From Vibrio navarrensis (lineage in GTDB: Bacteria > Pseudomonadota > Gammaproteobacteria > Enterobacterales > Vibrionaceae): 64,000 nucleotides of DNA. The first letter of the stretch is position 1. Each line of letters starts with the position of its first letter. The stretch is from contig NZ_CP065218.1 in NCBI RefSeq assembly GCF_015767675.1, forward strand, positions 372,001-436,000, read 5' to 3'. The notes beneath the pieces are model-generated. The model was not told where the DNA came from, did not search any database, and saw only the letters and a program-made list of their open reading frames with translations. A program made the translations under genes and the position numbers. Shown piece after piece: positions 25,535-34,974 of the stretch.

Positions 25535-26497
25535 AATATTTACTCCATTTATTTACTAGTGATACCCTCCTTCTCACCGCTAGGGTGACGAATATTTTTA
25601 TTATTGTTTCATTTATTCAACTCAATCTTTACGCAAGTAGAGATAGAAAGTTTTCAGGTATATTAAAACCAATAAAAACTGCCCAGTCAACCACTATTTA
25701 CATTAAAAACAATGACTTATATTTACTTTTAAGCTTATTTATATCTAATAAGAAATATGGACTAGTGGGAGGAAACCTCTTTACCCCCTATCGGGGGTAA
25801 AAGCCGACTTACCCTCTAGAGGGGGTAAATTGCACTATAAACTTTGGTTTGATTAAAACTATTCAATTATTGACCAATGCACTGTGTAAACAGTGCTCGT
25901 TCACGGGAAGCGGCTCCCGCCGCAGATTACAAATGACCGATTTGGTTAACTGTGACTTAAGGCACTCTTAAAGGTCGTCAATCACGGGGGCAAACTATTC
26001 GTTATGGCTGCTTAAAGGATAACTTTGACCGAAACAATGATATGGTGCTTCGTGCTGTGGCCTGCGCACCACATAGAACTAGGGATATCGTAGAAATGGT
26101 CAATGCGGCGAGAGATGTCTAACGCCGCAGTATACTACCCACAGGATTGATTTAACGAAGAGTAGGCACTAGCTTTTGTAAGCGGTAACTTACTCTCGAT
26201 AAGTGGTAAGTTTCGAAGTCTTAGAGAAACCGCCATCGACTAATTGCCGATGCTCTTCGAGAACTGGGCTGATTGAAATCGAGTGTCTCAACACAAAGTC
26301 AATGAAAAATACGGCCAAAACGCTCTGCTTTGAACTTCACTGTATATCGATATAGTTTAAATACAAAAAATCGAAAGAATGATACTTAGTATTGTGAATA
26401 AACAAATATTAAGAAACATTTGCTTCTGCTAGTAGCAGTTTTAATAGAACACTGTAGAAGTCACTTCCATAACTCTCAGGTAGTACAACCTGCGTCC
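25535..26497. other. Long intergenic region with tandem palindromes and degraded coding sequence
   Basis: No intact gene is supported in these 963 bases. The left part carries two adjacent palindromes (25780-25828). At 25961-26122 a frame of 53 codons ends in HRTRDIVEMVNAARDV and stop; it has no good start and looks like the end of a decayed gene. Around 26230-26275 another frame reads RHRLIADALRELG before a stop, again like a relic. The island's right border probably lies in this region, before the mannosylglycerate cluster, but no repeat marking an attachment site was found. Confidence 0.45.
25780..25828. promoter_or_regulatory. Two tandem palindromes, probable operators
   Basis: The first palindrome, 25780-25801, has perfect arms TTTACCCCC and GGGGGTAAA around TATC. 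The second, 25809-25828, has arms TTACCCTC and GAGGGGGTAA around TA, with one mismatch. Their centres are 28 bases apart, close to three helix turns less a few bases. Two copies with the same half-site TTACCC suggest binding sites for a dimeric regulator, about 250 bases upstream of the 205-residue gene. The regulator is unknown. Confidence 0.5.
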
Positions 26498-27241
26498 CTA
26501 AACTGAACGACTAAGTGTGTTTGGCGTTCTATTTCTATGAGCAACTAGCGTAAATTTGTAGTCAGTCGATTTGAAGTAATTGCGACTGTATTCAAACACC
26601 ACATCACCTTGTAAAAAACCACGGGTGCGCTTCTCGATGATCGGTTGAGCAGGATCGATGTCTAACAACTCGGCAATCTCCTGCGGTGGCAGTACCGGAA
26701 TGATTTCTTGCTCACTGCGGTCAATCACCATCCCCTTCTCTTTCTCGATAAAGTGGTACTTAGATCCTTGCATTACTTGATAGGTCAGATCTGGGAACAT
26801 ATCAGTTGGTAACCACGTTTCTTCAACAGTGATTGGGCTGTCATCCAAATAACGAACGCGTTTCACGTAATAGACCTTGTCTCCTTCGCATATATCCAGC
26901 AAGTCCGCCATAGTAAGCGACGCTTTGGTGATTTCAAACGCTAACACATCACTGTGTGTCATCACATTTAAATGCGCCCACTTTTCCGCAAAACTGCTCT
27001 GCTGATAAATATCGTAGTTAATCTTGTTTTCTTTTACATAGGTTCCACTACCCTGCACACTTTCAAGTTCCCCATTTTCAATCAGCAACTTTAATGCTTG
27101 GCGAACCGTGACTCGACTGCAAGAGAATTCTTCACGCAACTGAGCTTCGGTAGGAAGCGCGGTTCCTACTTTATATTCACCGTCGCTGATTTTATCGCGA
27201 ATCGCATTCACAATCTGACGATACATTGGCAGTCTTGACAT
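26498..27241 (-). CDS. mngR: GntR/HutC-family regulator of mannosylglycerate use
   Basis: A 247-residue repressor-type regulator. Residues 1-70 form the GntR winged helix (ALPTEAQLREEFSCSRVTVR with the recognition helix RQALKLLIENGEL). Residues about 85-240 form a UTRA/HutC ligand-binding domain (YYVKRVRYLDDSPITVEETW and EKRTRGFLQGDVVFEYSRNY). It is divergent from mngA across a 312-base gap, the arrangement of mngR-mngAB in E. coli. It probably represses mngA and is released by mannosylglycerate or its phosphate. A palindrome at 27507-27526, at the predicted mngA start, is the likely operator. Confidence 0.82.
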   Translation of the reverse strand: MSRLPMYRQIVNAIRDKISDGEYKVGTALPTEAQLREEFSCSRVTVRQALKLLIENGELESVQGSGTYVKENKINYDIYQQSSFAEKWAHLNVMTHSDVLAFEITKASLTMADLLDICEGDKVYYVKRVRYLDDSPITVEETWLPTDMFPDLTYQVMQGSKYHFIEKEKGMVIDRSEQEIIPVLPPQEIAELLDIDPAQPIIEKRTRGFLQGDVVFEYSRNYFKSTDYKFTLVAHRNRTPNTLSRSV

Positions 27242-27457
27242 ACTTACCTCTACAAAAACAATACAAATGATAGTTTAAATAAACCTATTTGATACAACTC
27301 GAAACCAGTCACACCAAGGTGAACTATCATTGTAAGAAAGATTAAGTTTCTTGTCCCTATAATACGAAATAAGGTCAATATGACAAGCGTTTGTTCAAAT
27401 ATAGGTATACAAAAACAAGACGCAACAATACAACAATAATACATATTATAACTCAAT

Positions 27458-27473
27458 TGAGATCATGATCACG
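27458..27473 (+). promoter_or_regulatory. CRP-like site of the mngA promoter
   Basis: TGAGA, six bases, TCACG: matches the CRP consensus TGTGA-N6-TCACA at 8 of 10 positions. Its centre is about 41 bases before a start site predicted from the TATTAT -10 at 27494-27499, the standard class II position. This would place the operon under carbon catabolite control. Confidence 0.55.
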
Positions 27474-27506
27474 GATCATTTGTATTTAAGATGTATTATT
27501 ATAGCT

Positions 27507-27526
27507 ATTGTTGAATGTACAACAAT
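27507..27526. promoter_or_regulatory. Candidate MngR operator at the mngA start
   Basis: A palindrome with perfect 7-bp arms, ATTGTTG and CAACAAT, around AATGTA. It begins within a base or so of the start site predicted from the -10 hexamer, a position where a bound repressor would block the polymerase. The inner GT...AC symmetry is common for HutC-type regulators. Confidence 0.55.
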
Positions 27527-27553
27527 GTCGAATGTGACAATGGGACAAACGTT

Positions 27554-29488
27554 ATGAAATTAACCTCTCTTACAAACCCATCGCTGATAAACCTACAAAC
27601 GACGTTCGAAAGTCGTGACGCAGCGATTCGTGCACTTGCCGAACAACTCAACCAGCAAGGCAAACTGCATAACAAGGAAGAATATCTACAAGCGGTATTT
27701 GCACGCGAGGAGCAAGGACCGACGGCACTTGGCGAAGGTTTAGCAGTACCACACGGTAAGACGGATGCAGTAAAAGAAGCTGCATTTGCTGTGGCTACAC
27801 TAAAAGAAGACCTAAAGTGGCAAGGACTAGATGAAGACGAAGACGTAAACCTGATCTTTCTGATTGCTATTCCAAATGCAGAAGCAGGTTCAACGCACAT
27901 GCACTTGTTGACCGAACTGACTACAACCCTCGTGGATGATGACGTGCGTGAAGCAGTGTTGAATGCTACAAATGTAGAACAAATTATTTCATTACTTGAC
28001 GGACAAGGCGAACCAGAAAATAAGGACAGCGAATTAGATACAAATGCGCCAACAATCGTTTGTGTCACAGCTTGCCCAGCGGGTATAGCTCACACCTACA
28101 TGGCAGCAGAGTACCTTGAAAAGACAGGTAAGAAGCTCGGTTATAACGTTCACGTTGAAAAACAAGGCGCAAACGGCATCGAAGATCGTCTGACTGCCGA
28201 ACAGCTCAACAGTGCAACAGCGGTCGTTTTCGCAGCAGAAGTAGCGATCAAAGAGTTAGAGCGCTTTGAAGGCATTCCTCGTGTAGAAGTGCCAGTAGCC
28301 GAGCCAATCAAACACTCAGAGCGCATTCTTAACGAAGCAGTAGAAGCGGGTAAAGCTGGTCGAAGCGCAGGCGCTGCAGTTGCAACCAACGACAAACCGA
28401 AAAAGCTACCCCTTAAAACGGAATTAAAACAGGCTCTGTTATCAGGTATCTCTTACGCGGTTCCTCTAATCGTTGCAGGCGGTACCGTGCTTGCTGTTGC
28501 CGTACTATTGGCACAAATGTTAAACCTCCAAGATTTGTATGCTGAAGAAGGCTCTTGGTTGTGGATGTACCGCAAGCTAGGTGGCGGTCTACTAGGCACA
28601 TTGATGGTGCCTGTACTGGCAGCTTACACGGCTTACTCATTGGCAGATAAACCAGCACTTGGACCTGGCTTTGCGGCAGGTATCGCAGCCAACCTTATCG
28701 GCTCTGGCTTCCTTGGTGGCGTTGTCGGTGGTTTGATTGCAGGTTACGTCATGCGGTGGGTCAAAGAAAACGTACGTCTAAACCCTGCGTTCAATGGTTT
28801 CCTAACTTTCTACTTATACCCTGTTATTGGTACTTTAGTTGCCGGCTCACTCATGCTGTTCGTGATCGGTAAACCCGTAGCTTGGTTAAACCAAGGTTTG
28901 ACTGACTGGCTAAACGGCATGTCTGGCACCAACGCCCTACTTCTGGGTGCGGTGATTGGCTTGTTCGTATCGTTCGACCTTGGTGGTCCCGTAAACAAGG
29001 CGGCTTACGCTTTCTGTCTGGGTGCGATGGCGAACGGTGTTTACGGTCCGTATGCCATCTTTGGTTCGGTCAAAATGGTGTCAGCGTTCACAGTAACTGC
29101 ATCAACTCTACTTGCGCCTCGATTATTCAAGGACTTTGAAATCGAAACGGGTAAATCAACGTGGTTGCTTGGTCTTGCTGGCATCACAGAAGGTGCTATC
29201 CCAATGGCGATTGAAGATCCAATTCGTGTAATTGGCTCATTCCTTCTTGGCTCTGTTGTAACAGGGGCAATGGTAGGTGCAGCTGGTATCGGTCTATCAA
29301 CTCCAGGCGCAGGTATTTTCTCAATCTTCCTACTGCATGATGCTGGTCTGGGCGCATTCACCGCCGCAGCAATCTGGTTTAGCGCTGCGCTGGTTGGTGC
29401 AACCATCTCGACCATCACCCTCATTATGTGGCGAGCACATGCTGTAAAAAAGGGCAAATTTGCCACTGAGGCTACTGCACAAAATTAA
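27554..29488 (+). CDS. mngA: PTS 2-O-alpha-mannosyl-D-glycerate transporter, IIABC
   Basis: A 644-residue inner-membrane permease that imports mannosylglycerate and phosphorylates its mannose. I chose ATG 27554 (MKLTSLTNPSL) because residues upstream of it overlap the promoter palindrome. Domains run in the order IIA (1-150; phospho-His in AVPHGKTDAV at about 65), IIB (about 160-260; phospho-Cys in VTACPAGIAHTY at about 171) and IIC (about 295-635; many membrane segments, GITEGAIPMAIEDP). The sequence follows E. coli MngA (HrsA) closely through all three domains. It heads the operon with mngB, glycerate kinase and manA. A 9-bp stem-loop follows the gene. Confidence 0.93.
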   Translation: MKLTSLTNPSLINLQTTFESRDAAIRALAEQLNQQGKLHNKEEYLQAVFAREEQGPTALGEGLAVPHGKTDAVKEAAFAVATLKEDLKWQGLDEDEDVNLIFLIAIPNAEAGSTHMHLLTELTTTLVDDDVREAVLNATNVEQIISLLDGQGEPENKDSELDTNAPTIVCVTACPAGIAHTYMAAEYLEKTGKKLGYNVHVEKQGANGIEDRLTAEQLNSATAVVFAAEVAIKELERFEGIPRVEVPVAEPIKHSERILNEAVEAGKAGRSAGAAVATNDKPKKLPLKTELKQALLSGISYAVPLIVAGGTVLAVAVLLAQMLNLQDLYAEEGSWLWMYRKLGGGLLGTLMVPVLAAYTAYSLADKPALGPGFAAGIAANLIGSGFLGGVVGGLIAGYVMRWVKENVRLNPAFNGFLTFYLYPVIGTLVAGSLMLFVIGKPVAWLNQGLTDWLNGMSGTNALLLGAVIGLFVSFDLGGPVNKAAYAFCLGAMANGVYGPYAIFGSVKMVSAFTVTASTLLAPRLFKDFEIETGKSTWLLGLAGITEGAIPMAIEDPIRVIGSFLLGSVVTGAMVGAAGIGLSTPGAGIFSIFLLHDAGLGAFTAAAIWFSAALVGATISTITLIMWRAHAVKKGKFATEATAQN

Positions 29489-29521
29489 TTCGAATCACTC
29501 ATAGATTCGCTCAACTCGAGC

Positions 29522-29548
29522 TTTGGGCGCGGGATTACTGCGCCCAAA
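29522..29548 (+). promoter_or_regulatory. Stem-loop between mngA and mngB
   Basis: Perfect 9-bp stem TTTGGGCGC (29522-29530) and GCGCCCAAA (29540-29548) with a 9-base loop, but no T-run after it (ATATTCGTC). It is more likely an RNA-stabilising or processing element that sets mngA against mngB expression than a full terminator. Confidence 0.45.
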
Positions 29549-29644
29549 ATATTCGTCGGCAAACTTAAACGCCGCAAAAGCGAATAGAAAACAATCAATT
29601 TTAAAACAAATTAACGGCAATTATTGCCTAAGACGGTAAAAGTT

Positions 29645-32284
29645 ATGACTACATCTCGCGTTCATATTACTCCTCACATGCACTGGGATCGTGAATGGTA
29701 TTTCACTACAGAAGAGTCTCGTATTCTGCTAGTGAACAACATGGAAGAAATCATGACTCGTCTGGAAAACGATCCAGACTACAAATACTACGTTCTAGAC
29801 GGTCAAACCGCCGTACTGGAAGATTACTTCGCTATCAAACCAGAAAATAAAGAACGCGTACGTGAACTCGTACAAGCTGGTAAACTGATTGTTGGTCCTT
29901 GGTACTCTCAAACGGATACGATGCAAGTATCTGGTGAATCTATCGTGCGTAACATGCTTTACGGATTGCGCGATTGTCTAGCACTAGGCGAGCCAATGAA
30001 GATTGGCTACCTACCAGATTCATTCTCTATGAGTTCGCAGCTCCCCGCTATCTACAACGGTTTCGGAATCAATCGCGCCATGTTCTGGCGTGGTTGTTCA
30101 GAGCGACACGGCACAAATAAAACCGAGTTCTTATGGCAATCAAACGACGGCAGCGAAGTTTCAGCGCAAATATTGCCATTGGGCTACGCGATTGGTAAAT
30201 ATCTGCCGCAAGACGAGGAAGGCCTACGCGCCCGTCTAGATAAATACTTCCCTGTGCTAGAAAAACCGTCAGTCACCAAAGACATTCTACTACCAAACGG
30301 TCACGACCAAATGCCTATCCAAAAAGACATCTTCGAGGTGATGGATAAGCTGCGTGAAATCTACCCAGATAAAGAATTCAAAATGAGCCGTTTTGAAGAA
30401 GCGTTCGAGCGTATTGAAGCCGAGCGCGAGCAACTTGACACCATCAAAGGCGAGTTCAACGACGGTAAATACATGCGCGTACATCGCACTATCTCTTCAA
30501 CTCGTATGGACATCAAACTCATCCACGCAGAAGTCGAGAATAAGATCGTCAACATCCTGGAGCCGTTAGCGTCTATCGCTTGGACACTCGGATTTGAATA
30601 CCACCACGGCTTGATCGAGAAAATGTGGAAGGAGAGCATGAAGAATCATGCTCACGATTCAATTGGCTGCTGCTGCTCAGACAAAGTGCACGCCGAGATA
30701 TTAAATCGCTACATCCTTGCTGACGACATGGCAACCAACCTGATCAACTTCTACAAACGCAAGATTGTTGACCACATGCCAACACGCGAAGGCTGCGACA
30801 AGTTAGCGCTATTCAACCTATCTCCATACGCTCGTGAAGAGGTGGTCAACACCACCATCACAATCCGAGCAGAAGAATTCAATATCTTTGATGAAAATGG
30901 CACACCAGTTGAGTACTTCATTCAAGACCAGCGCATCATTGACCCAGGTAAGATTGACCGTCAGATCGTACATTACGGTAACTACGACCCGTTTATCGAG
31001 TACGACATTCAAATCAAGCATTCAGTGCCAGCTATCGGCTTCACAACCCTACACATTAAAGCCAACGAGAAAGGCACGCAAAAAGTGGCTGAGCAAAAAG
31101 AGTTCCTTCTTGAGAATGAATTCTATCGCATCAACGTAAATGCAAACGGTACTCTGAACATCTTCGACAAAGAGACTGAGCATCTTTACGAGCAAGCGCT
31201 GCGCATTGAAGACGGCTCTGATGATGGCGACGAATACGACTACTCGCCTTCTCGTAAAGAGTGGCTACTGTACTCTGACGAGTTCGATGTAGAAGTGAAT
31301 GTGAAGCACGAAGGCTTCCAGTCTGTCTCAACCATCAAGCTACGCATGAACTTGCCTGAGAACCTACAACAACGTGAAGAGCGCACAGGCCAAAACGGGT
31401 ACCTAGATGTGAACTGCCAAGTGGTTCTGAAACAAGGTACACGCCGTATTGAAGTTCGTATGGAGCTGGACAACCAAGCTGACGACCACCGCGTACGCGT
31501 ACTAGTACCAACACCGTTTGTATCAGAAACCGTGGTAGCGGATAACCAGTTCGGCTTGATCACTCGCCCAACGAACGATCCAGAAATGGCGAACTGGGAA
31601 GCAGACGGCTGGAAAGAAGCGCCTGTACCAGTTTACCAGCTAATGAACTTTGCCGCGGTTGAAAACGCACAAGGTGGTATGGCGTTAATGAGCAACGGTT
31701 TGCGTGAGTTTGAAGTGATTTCAAGCCAAGGTAATGAAGAGCGAGACACATTCGCCCTAACCCTTCTGCGTGGTGTCGGCGTGTTGGGTAAAGAAGAGTT
31801 GTTACTTCGTCCGGGTCGTCCATCTGGTATCAAGATCCCAACGCCAGATTCACAAGTACGCGGCAAGATTGTTTGTGAATTCGCATTGTTCGGTTTCGCA
31901 GGAAACCACATCGAAGCAAACGTCATGGCAGCGGCGCGTGACAACGTGACTCCAATCCAGTGCTACAACAAAATTCCTTACAACGCAATGAAGCTCAACG
32001 TTGGCGAGCAAAACCTGCCACTAACACACAGCTTGTTGAACAAATCGCAAGACGGCGCAGTATTGAGCGTATTGAAGAAAGCAGAAGACGAAGATGCGCT
32101 CATCCTACGCGTTTACAACCCATCAGAAAGCGACGTGATTAACGACACAGTGACGTTCACCTCAAAAGTGGCCTCATGGAAAGAAACACAGCTAGACGAA
32201 AAAGTGTTACCAAATGAGGTAGACACAGCATCGTTCGGCATGCTGAAACCGTGTCAGGTTAAGTCTTTCCAAGTGAAATTTTAA
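29645..32284 (+). CDS. mngB: Mannosylglycerate-6-phosphate hydrolase (alpha-mannosidase, GH38)
   Basis: An 879-residue cytoplasmic glycoside hydrolase that splits 2-O-(6-phospho-alpha-mannosyl)-D-glycerate into mannose-6-phosphate and glycerate. I chose ATG 29645 because [20 protein letters not shown] matches the start of E. coli MngB (877 residues). Zinc and catalytic sites of GH38 are visible: HMHWDREW near 12, the nucleophile region [14 protein letters not shown] near 125, and [12 protein letters not shown] near 335. It follows mngA by 156 bases. It is the second step of the pathway and is nothing like lysosomal mannosidases in role. Confidence 0.93.
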   Translation: MTTSRVHITPHMHWDREWYFTTEESRILLVNNMEEIMTRLENDPDYKYYVLDGQTAVLEDYFAIKPENKERVRELVQAGKLIVGPWYSQTDTMQVSGESIVRNMLYGLRDCLALGEPMKIGYLPDSFSMSSQLPAIYNGFGINRAMFWRGCSERHGTNKTEFLWQSNDGSEVSAQILPLGYAIGKYLPQDEEGLRARLDKYFPVLEKPSVTKDILLPNGHDQMPIQKDIFEVMDKLREIYPDKEFKMSRFEEAFERIEAEREQLDTIKGEFNDGKYMRVHRTISSTRMDIKLIHAEVENKIVNILEPLASIAWTLGFEYHHGLIEKMWKESMKNHAHDSIGCCCSDKVHAEILNRYILADDMATNLINFYKRKIVDHMPTREGCDKLALFNLSPYAREEVVNTTITIRAEEFNIFDENGTPVEYFIQDQRIIDPGKIDRQIVHYGNYDPFIEYDIQIKHSVPAIGFTTLHIKANEKGTQKVAEQKEFLLENEFYRINVNANGTLNIFDKETEHLYEQALRIEDGSDDGDEYDYSPSRKEWLLYSDEFDVEVNVKHEGFQSVSTIKLRMNLPENLQQREERTGQNGYLDVNCQVVLKQGTRRIEVRMELDNQADDHRVRVLVPTPFVSETVVADNQFGLITRPTNDPEMANWEADGWKEAPVPVYQLMNFAAVENAQGGMALMSNGLREFEVISSQGNEERDTFALTLLRGVGVLGKEELLLRPGRPSGIKIPTPDSQVRGKIVCEFALFGFAGNHIEANVMAAARDNVTPIQCYNKIPYNAMKLNVGEQNLPLTHSLLNKSQDGAVLSVLKKAEDEDALILRVYNPSESDVINDTVTFTSKVASWKETQLDEKVLPNEVDTASFGMLKPCQVKSFQVKF

Positions 32285-32293
32285 GTTAACCAT

Positions 32294-32314
32294 AGCTCCG
32301 CGACATGCGGAGCT
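32294..32314 (+). promoter_or_regulatory. Stem-loop between mngB and glycerate kinase gene
   Basis: Perfect 8-bp stem AGCTCCGC and GCGGAGCT with loop GACAT, 10 bases after mngB and just ahead of the AAGGAA ribosome site of the next gene. No T-run follows, so it is not a clear terminator. Confidence 0.4.
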
Positions 32315-32326
32315 TAAGGAATCTTC

Positions 32327-33466
32327 ATGAAAATTGTAATCGCCCCAGATTCTTTTAAAGAATCACTCAGCGCTAAGATGGTTTGCTCTGCAATTGAACT
32401 GGGTTTTCGCGACTCATTTCCAAATGCCGAATACGTGCATCTTCCTCTCGCGGATGGCGGTGAAGGAACTGTGGATGTGCTACTGGAAAGCTTAGGTGGC
32501 TCATTGCAGAAAACGCAAGTTGAAGGACCAACGGGTGAATGGATCAACGCACACTGGGCTTTGTTAGATGACGGCAACACCGCACTCATAGAAGTTGCTG
32601 CGGCCTCAGGGTTAGACTTACTCACGAAAGAAAAACGCGCCCCTCTTTTTACATCTACCTACGGTACGGGTCAGTTAATTAAAATCGCTCTGGACCATGG
32701 TGTGAGTAAAATTCTCATTGGTTTGGGGGGAAGCGCTACCAATGACGGAGGCGCAGGTATCATTCAAGCACTTGGAGGCCACCTATATGACTCTCAAGGT
32801 AATGAATTGATTAGAGGGGGAGGAGATTTATCTCGGCTTAGCAAAGTCGATCTAAAAGGTCTCGACTCTCGTTGTCAAAATATTGAGATGATAGTGGCCT
32901 GCGATGTCACGAACCCGTTGTGTGGTCCACGCGGAGCGAGTCATGTGTTCGGCCCTCAAAAAGGTGCTTCGGTGGCTGATATAGACAAGCTAGATACGGG
33001 TCTCATGACTTTTTCCTCTTTCGTTTCACCTAACAAGCAATTCGACCCACTATTCACTCCCGGATATGGGGCTGCTGGAGGGACGCCACTAGGTTTATCG
33101 TTAGCTTTCGACGTTCAATTAAAGCCTGGTATTGATATGGTTTTGGAAGCTATAGATGCCAGGAGCATCATCAAAAGTGCGGACCTCGTTATAACCGGTG
33201 AAGGGCAAATGGACAACCAAACTATACAAGGTAAAGCACCTTGGGGGGTTGCAAGGTATGCCAAAGAAAAAGATGTCCCTGTGATCGCGATAGCAGGCTC
33301 TTTGGGGACAGATATTCACAAGCTTTACTCACATATTGATAGCGTATTTGGTTCAGTGCGCAGCCCTCAGTGTCTCTCACAAGTCCTGGTAGAAGCCGAA
33401 GAAAATTTGATAAGAACAGCAAGAAATATTGCTGCAACTCTCAAACTGGGTAAGACGTTAATCTAA
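32327..33466 (+). CDS. Glycerate kinase (GlxK/GarK family)
   Basis: A 379-residue type I glycerate kinase that phosphorylates glycerate with ATP, most likely to 2-phosphoglycerate. Signature segments are MKIVIAPDSFKESLSA at the start, PLADGGEGTVD near 43, ILIGLGGSATNDGGAGIIQ near 130 and LVITGEGQMDNQTIQGKAP near 288. Length is normal for the family. AAGGA precedes the ATG. It lies between mngB, whose product is glycerate, and manA, so its job here is to channel that glycerate into glycolysis. E. coli has no such gene in its mng operon. Confidence 0.92.
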   Translation: MKIVIAPDSFKESLSAKMVCSAIELGFRDSFPNAEYVHLPLADGGEGTVDVLLESLGGSLQKTQVEGPTGEWINAHWALLDDGNTALIEVAAASGLDLLTKEKRAPLFTSTYGTGQLIKIALDHGVSKILIGLGGSATNDGGAGIIQALGGHLYDSQGNELIRGGGDLSRLSKVDLKGLDSRCQNIEMIVACDVTNPLCGPRGASHVFGPQKGASVADIDKLDTGLMTFSSFVSPNKQFDPLFTPGYGAAGGTPLGLSLAFDVQLKPGIDMVLEAIDARSIIKSADLVITGEGQMDNQTIQGKAPWGVARYAKEKDVPVIAIAGSLGTDIHKLYSHIDSVFGSVRSPQCLSQVLVEAEENLIRTARNIAATLKLGKTLI

Positions 33467-33479
33467 AGAGGATTGCACT

Positions 33480-34673
33480 ATGAAAAATTTATTTTTTAAG
33501 CTTGAGAATACCATTCAAAACTATTCTTGGGGCAGTCGTGATGCGATTAAAGAACTTTTTGGTATAGAAAACCCTGACAACTCACCCCAAGCTGAAATTT
33601 GGATGGGCGCACACCCAAACGGATGTTCGCGCAAAGCCGAAACCCATGAATTGCTATCCGATGTAATAAACCAAAACAAAGTTCAATCGTTGGGAAACTA
33701 TACAAAGGAAAGATTTGGCGAGCTGCCTTTCTTGTTTAAAGTGTTGGCCGCAGAAATGCCACTCTCGATCCAGGTTCACCCAAGCAAAAGCAAAGCTGAA
33801 ATGGGTTTCGCTCGTGAAAATGAACAAGGTATTCCGCTTAACGCGGCAAACCGTAATTACAAAGATCCAAACCATAAGCCAGAGCTAGTTTATGCGCTGA
33901 CCTTTTACAAAGCGATGAATGGTTTCAGGCCAATAGAACAAATTTTAACTTTGTTTGAGCACGCGAATATTACAACGCTTAGAGCAGAAATCAGTGCATT
34001 AAGAGCGTCTCCAAACAGTGACGGTCTCAAAGGCTTTTTTTCTGCAATTATGTCTCTGGAAGGTGAACGCAAGCAACAAGCACTGGAAGAGCTTTACACG
34101 AGTCTTGAGCGCCCAGCAAAAACAGCGATGGCTCGTGAGGCTTATGGTTATATTAAAGATTTTCGTCAGTACTATGCCGATGATATCGGTTTGTTTTCAC
34201 CATTGATGCTAAACACTATTGAGCTTGAACCAGGTGAAGCTATGTTTTTGCATGCGGAAACACCACACGCCTATGTTCAAGGCACTGGCTTAGAGATTAT
34301 GGCGAACTCAGATAACGTGCTACGCGCAGGCTTAACCACAAAGTACATAGATGTGCCAGAGCTGATTGAAAATACGACGTTTATACCCATTGATCCAGCA
34401 CATATAAAACTTGATCCCATCCATAAAAACGGGAAATTAAGCTACCCAATTCCTGTTGACGATTTTGGATTTGAAGTTGTGCCTGTCGCAAATCAAAACA
34501 TCATACAATTCGTTCGCAGTCCAGAGATTCTATTTTGTATTGAAGGAAAAGTGACCATTTCCAACCAGCAGGATCAAATAAATCTAAAAGCAGGAGAATC
34601 CCTCTTTGTTAGCAGTCATTCCGTTAAGTATTTATGCGAAGGGAACGGCACATTAGCTCGTGCATTTAACTAA
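33480..34673 (+). CDS. manA: Mannose-6-phosphate isomerase, type I
   Basis: A 397-residue zinc enzyme that converts mannose-6-phosphate to fructose-6-phosphate. The zinc ligands are visible: QVHPSKSKA (Gln, His) near 98, KPELVYALT (Glu) near 138, and MFLHAETPHAYVQG (His) near 258. The catalytic arginine segment NVLRAGLTTKYID is near 282. Length is usual for the family. AAAGAGG lies 10 bases before the ATG and the gene follows the kinase by 13 bases, so it is the last gene of the mannosylglycerate operon and handles the sugar half of the substrate. It may be a second copy beside a housekeeping manA elsewhere. Confidence 0.93.
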   Translation: MKNLFFKLENTIQNYSWGSRDAIKELFGIENPDNSPQAEIWMGAHPNGCSRKAETHELLSDVINQNKVQSLGNYTKERFGELPFLFKVLAAEMPLSIQVHPSKSKAEMGFARENEQGIPLNAANRNYKDPNHKPELVYALTFYKAMNGFRPIEQILTLFEHANITTLRAEISALRASPNSDGLKGFFSAIMSLEGERKQQALEELYTSLERPAKTAMAREAYGYIKDFRQYYADDIGLFSPLMLNTIELEPGEAMFLHAETPHAYVQGTGLEIMANSDNVLRAGLTTKYIDVPELIENTTFIPIDPAHIKLDPIHKNGKLSYPIPVDDFGFEVVPVANQNIIQFVRSPEILFCIEGKVTISNQQDQINLKAGESLFVSSHSVKYLCEGNGTLARAFN

Positions 34674-34974
34674 TTAAAAGCAAGAGCGAAACGCAAAGAC
34701 TAACCAACTAACATTATCTTCATTTTTCGTGACTGTTAATTTGAAGAAAAAACAGTGCTTGTTATCAAATATAAACACGTTACATATGGCCGACGCTACT
34801 CCCTCCTTGGGCCATTCCCACCAATGCTCACGTTCATTGGTGGGTAATTTTTCTTCATAATAAATATTCCTGAATGTAAATCTCCTCGTTAGGGCAATAG
34901 GCGACGAATGTTTTCCAGATAATTAAGCACTGACTGCTTTATCAGCAAAAAGCGTTAACTACTTGATGTTAAAA
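34674..34974. other. Intergenic region between manA and the mobile element
   Basis: This 301-base stretch contains the terminator at 34817-34844 and, somewhere after it, the probable left border of the integrative element. No gene or clear attachment core was found. Confidence 0.4.
34817..34852 (+). terminator. Terminator downstream of manA
   Basis: Perfect 10-bp stem CCCACCAATG (34817-34826) and CATTGGTGGG (34835-34844), 8-base loop, then TAATTTTTC. It is the first strong terminator after the mng operon. Confidence 0.8.

Larger units (their letters stand above)
27242..27553. promoter_or_regulatory. Divergent mngR-mngA control region
   Basis: The 312-base gap carries the parts listed next in register: a CRP-like site at 27458-27473, a -10 hexamer TATTAT at 27494-27499 and a palindrome at 27507-27526. 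Two tandem CAACAAT half-sites (27423-27429 and 27431-27437), identical to one arm of that palindrome, lie further upstream and could help repress or loop the DNA. No gene is seen in the gap. Confidence 0.5.

Noticed and set aside
25585..25800. Possible 71-residue gene
   Set aside because: No ribosome site, hydrophobic AT-driven composition, and it runs into the palindromes.
27250..27456. Minus-strand frame in the mngR-mngA gap
   Set aside because: It would overlap the control region, lacks a ribosome site and has AT-driven hydrophobic composition.
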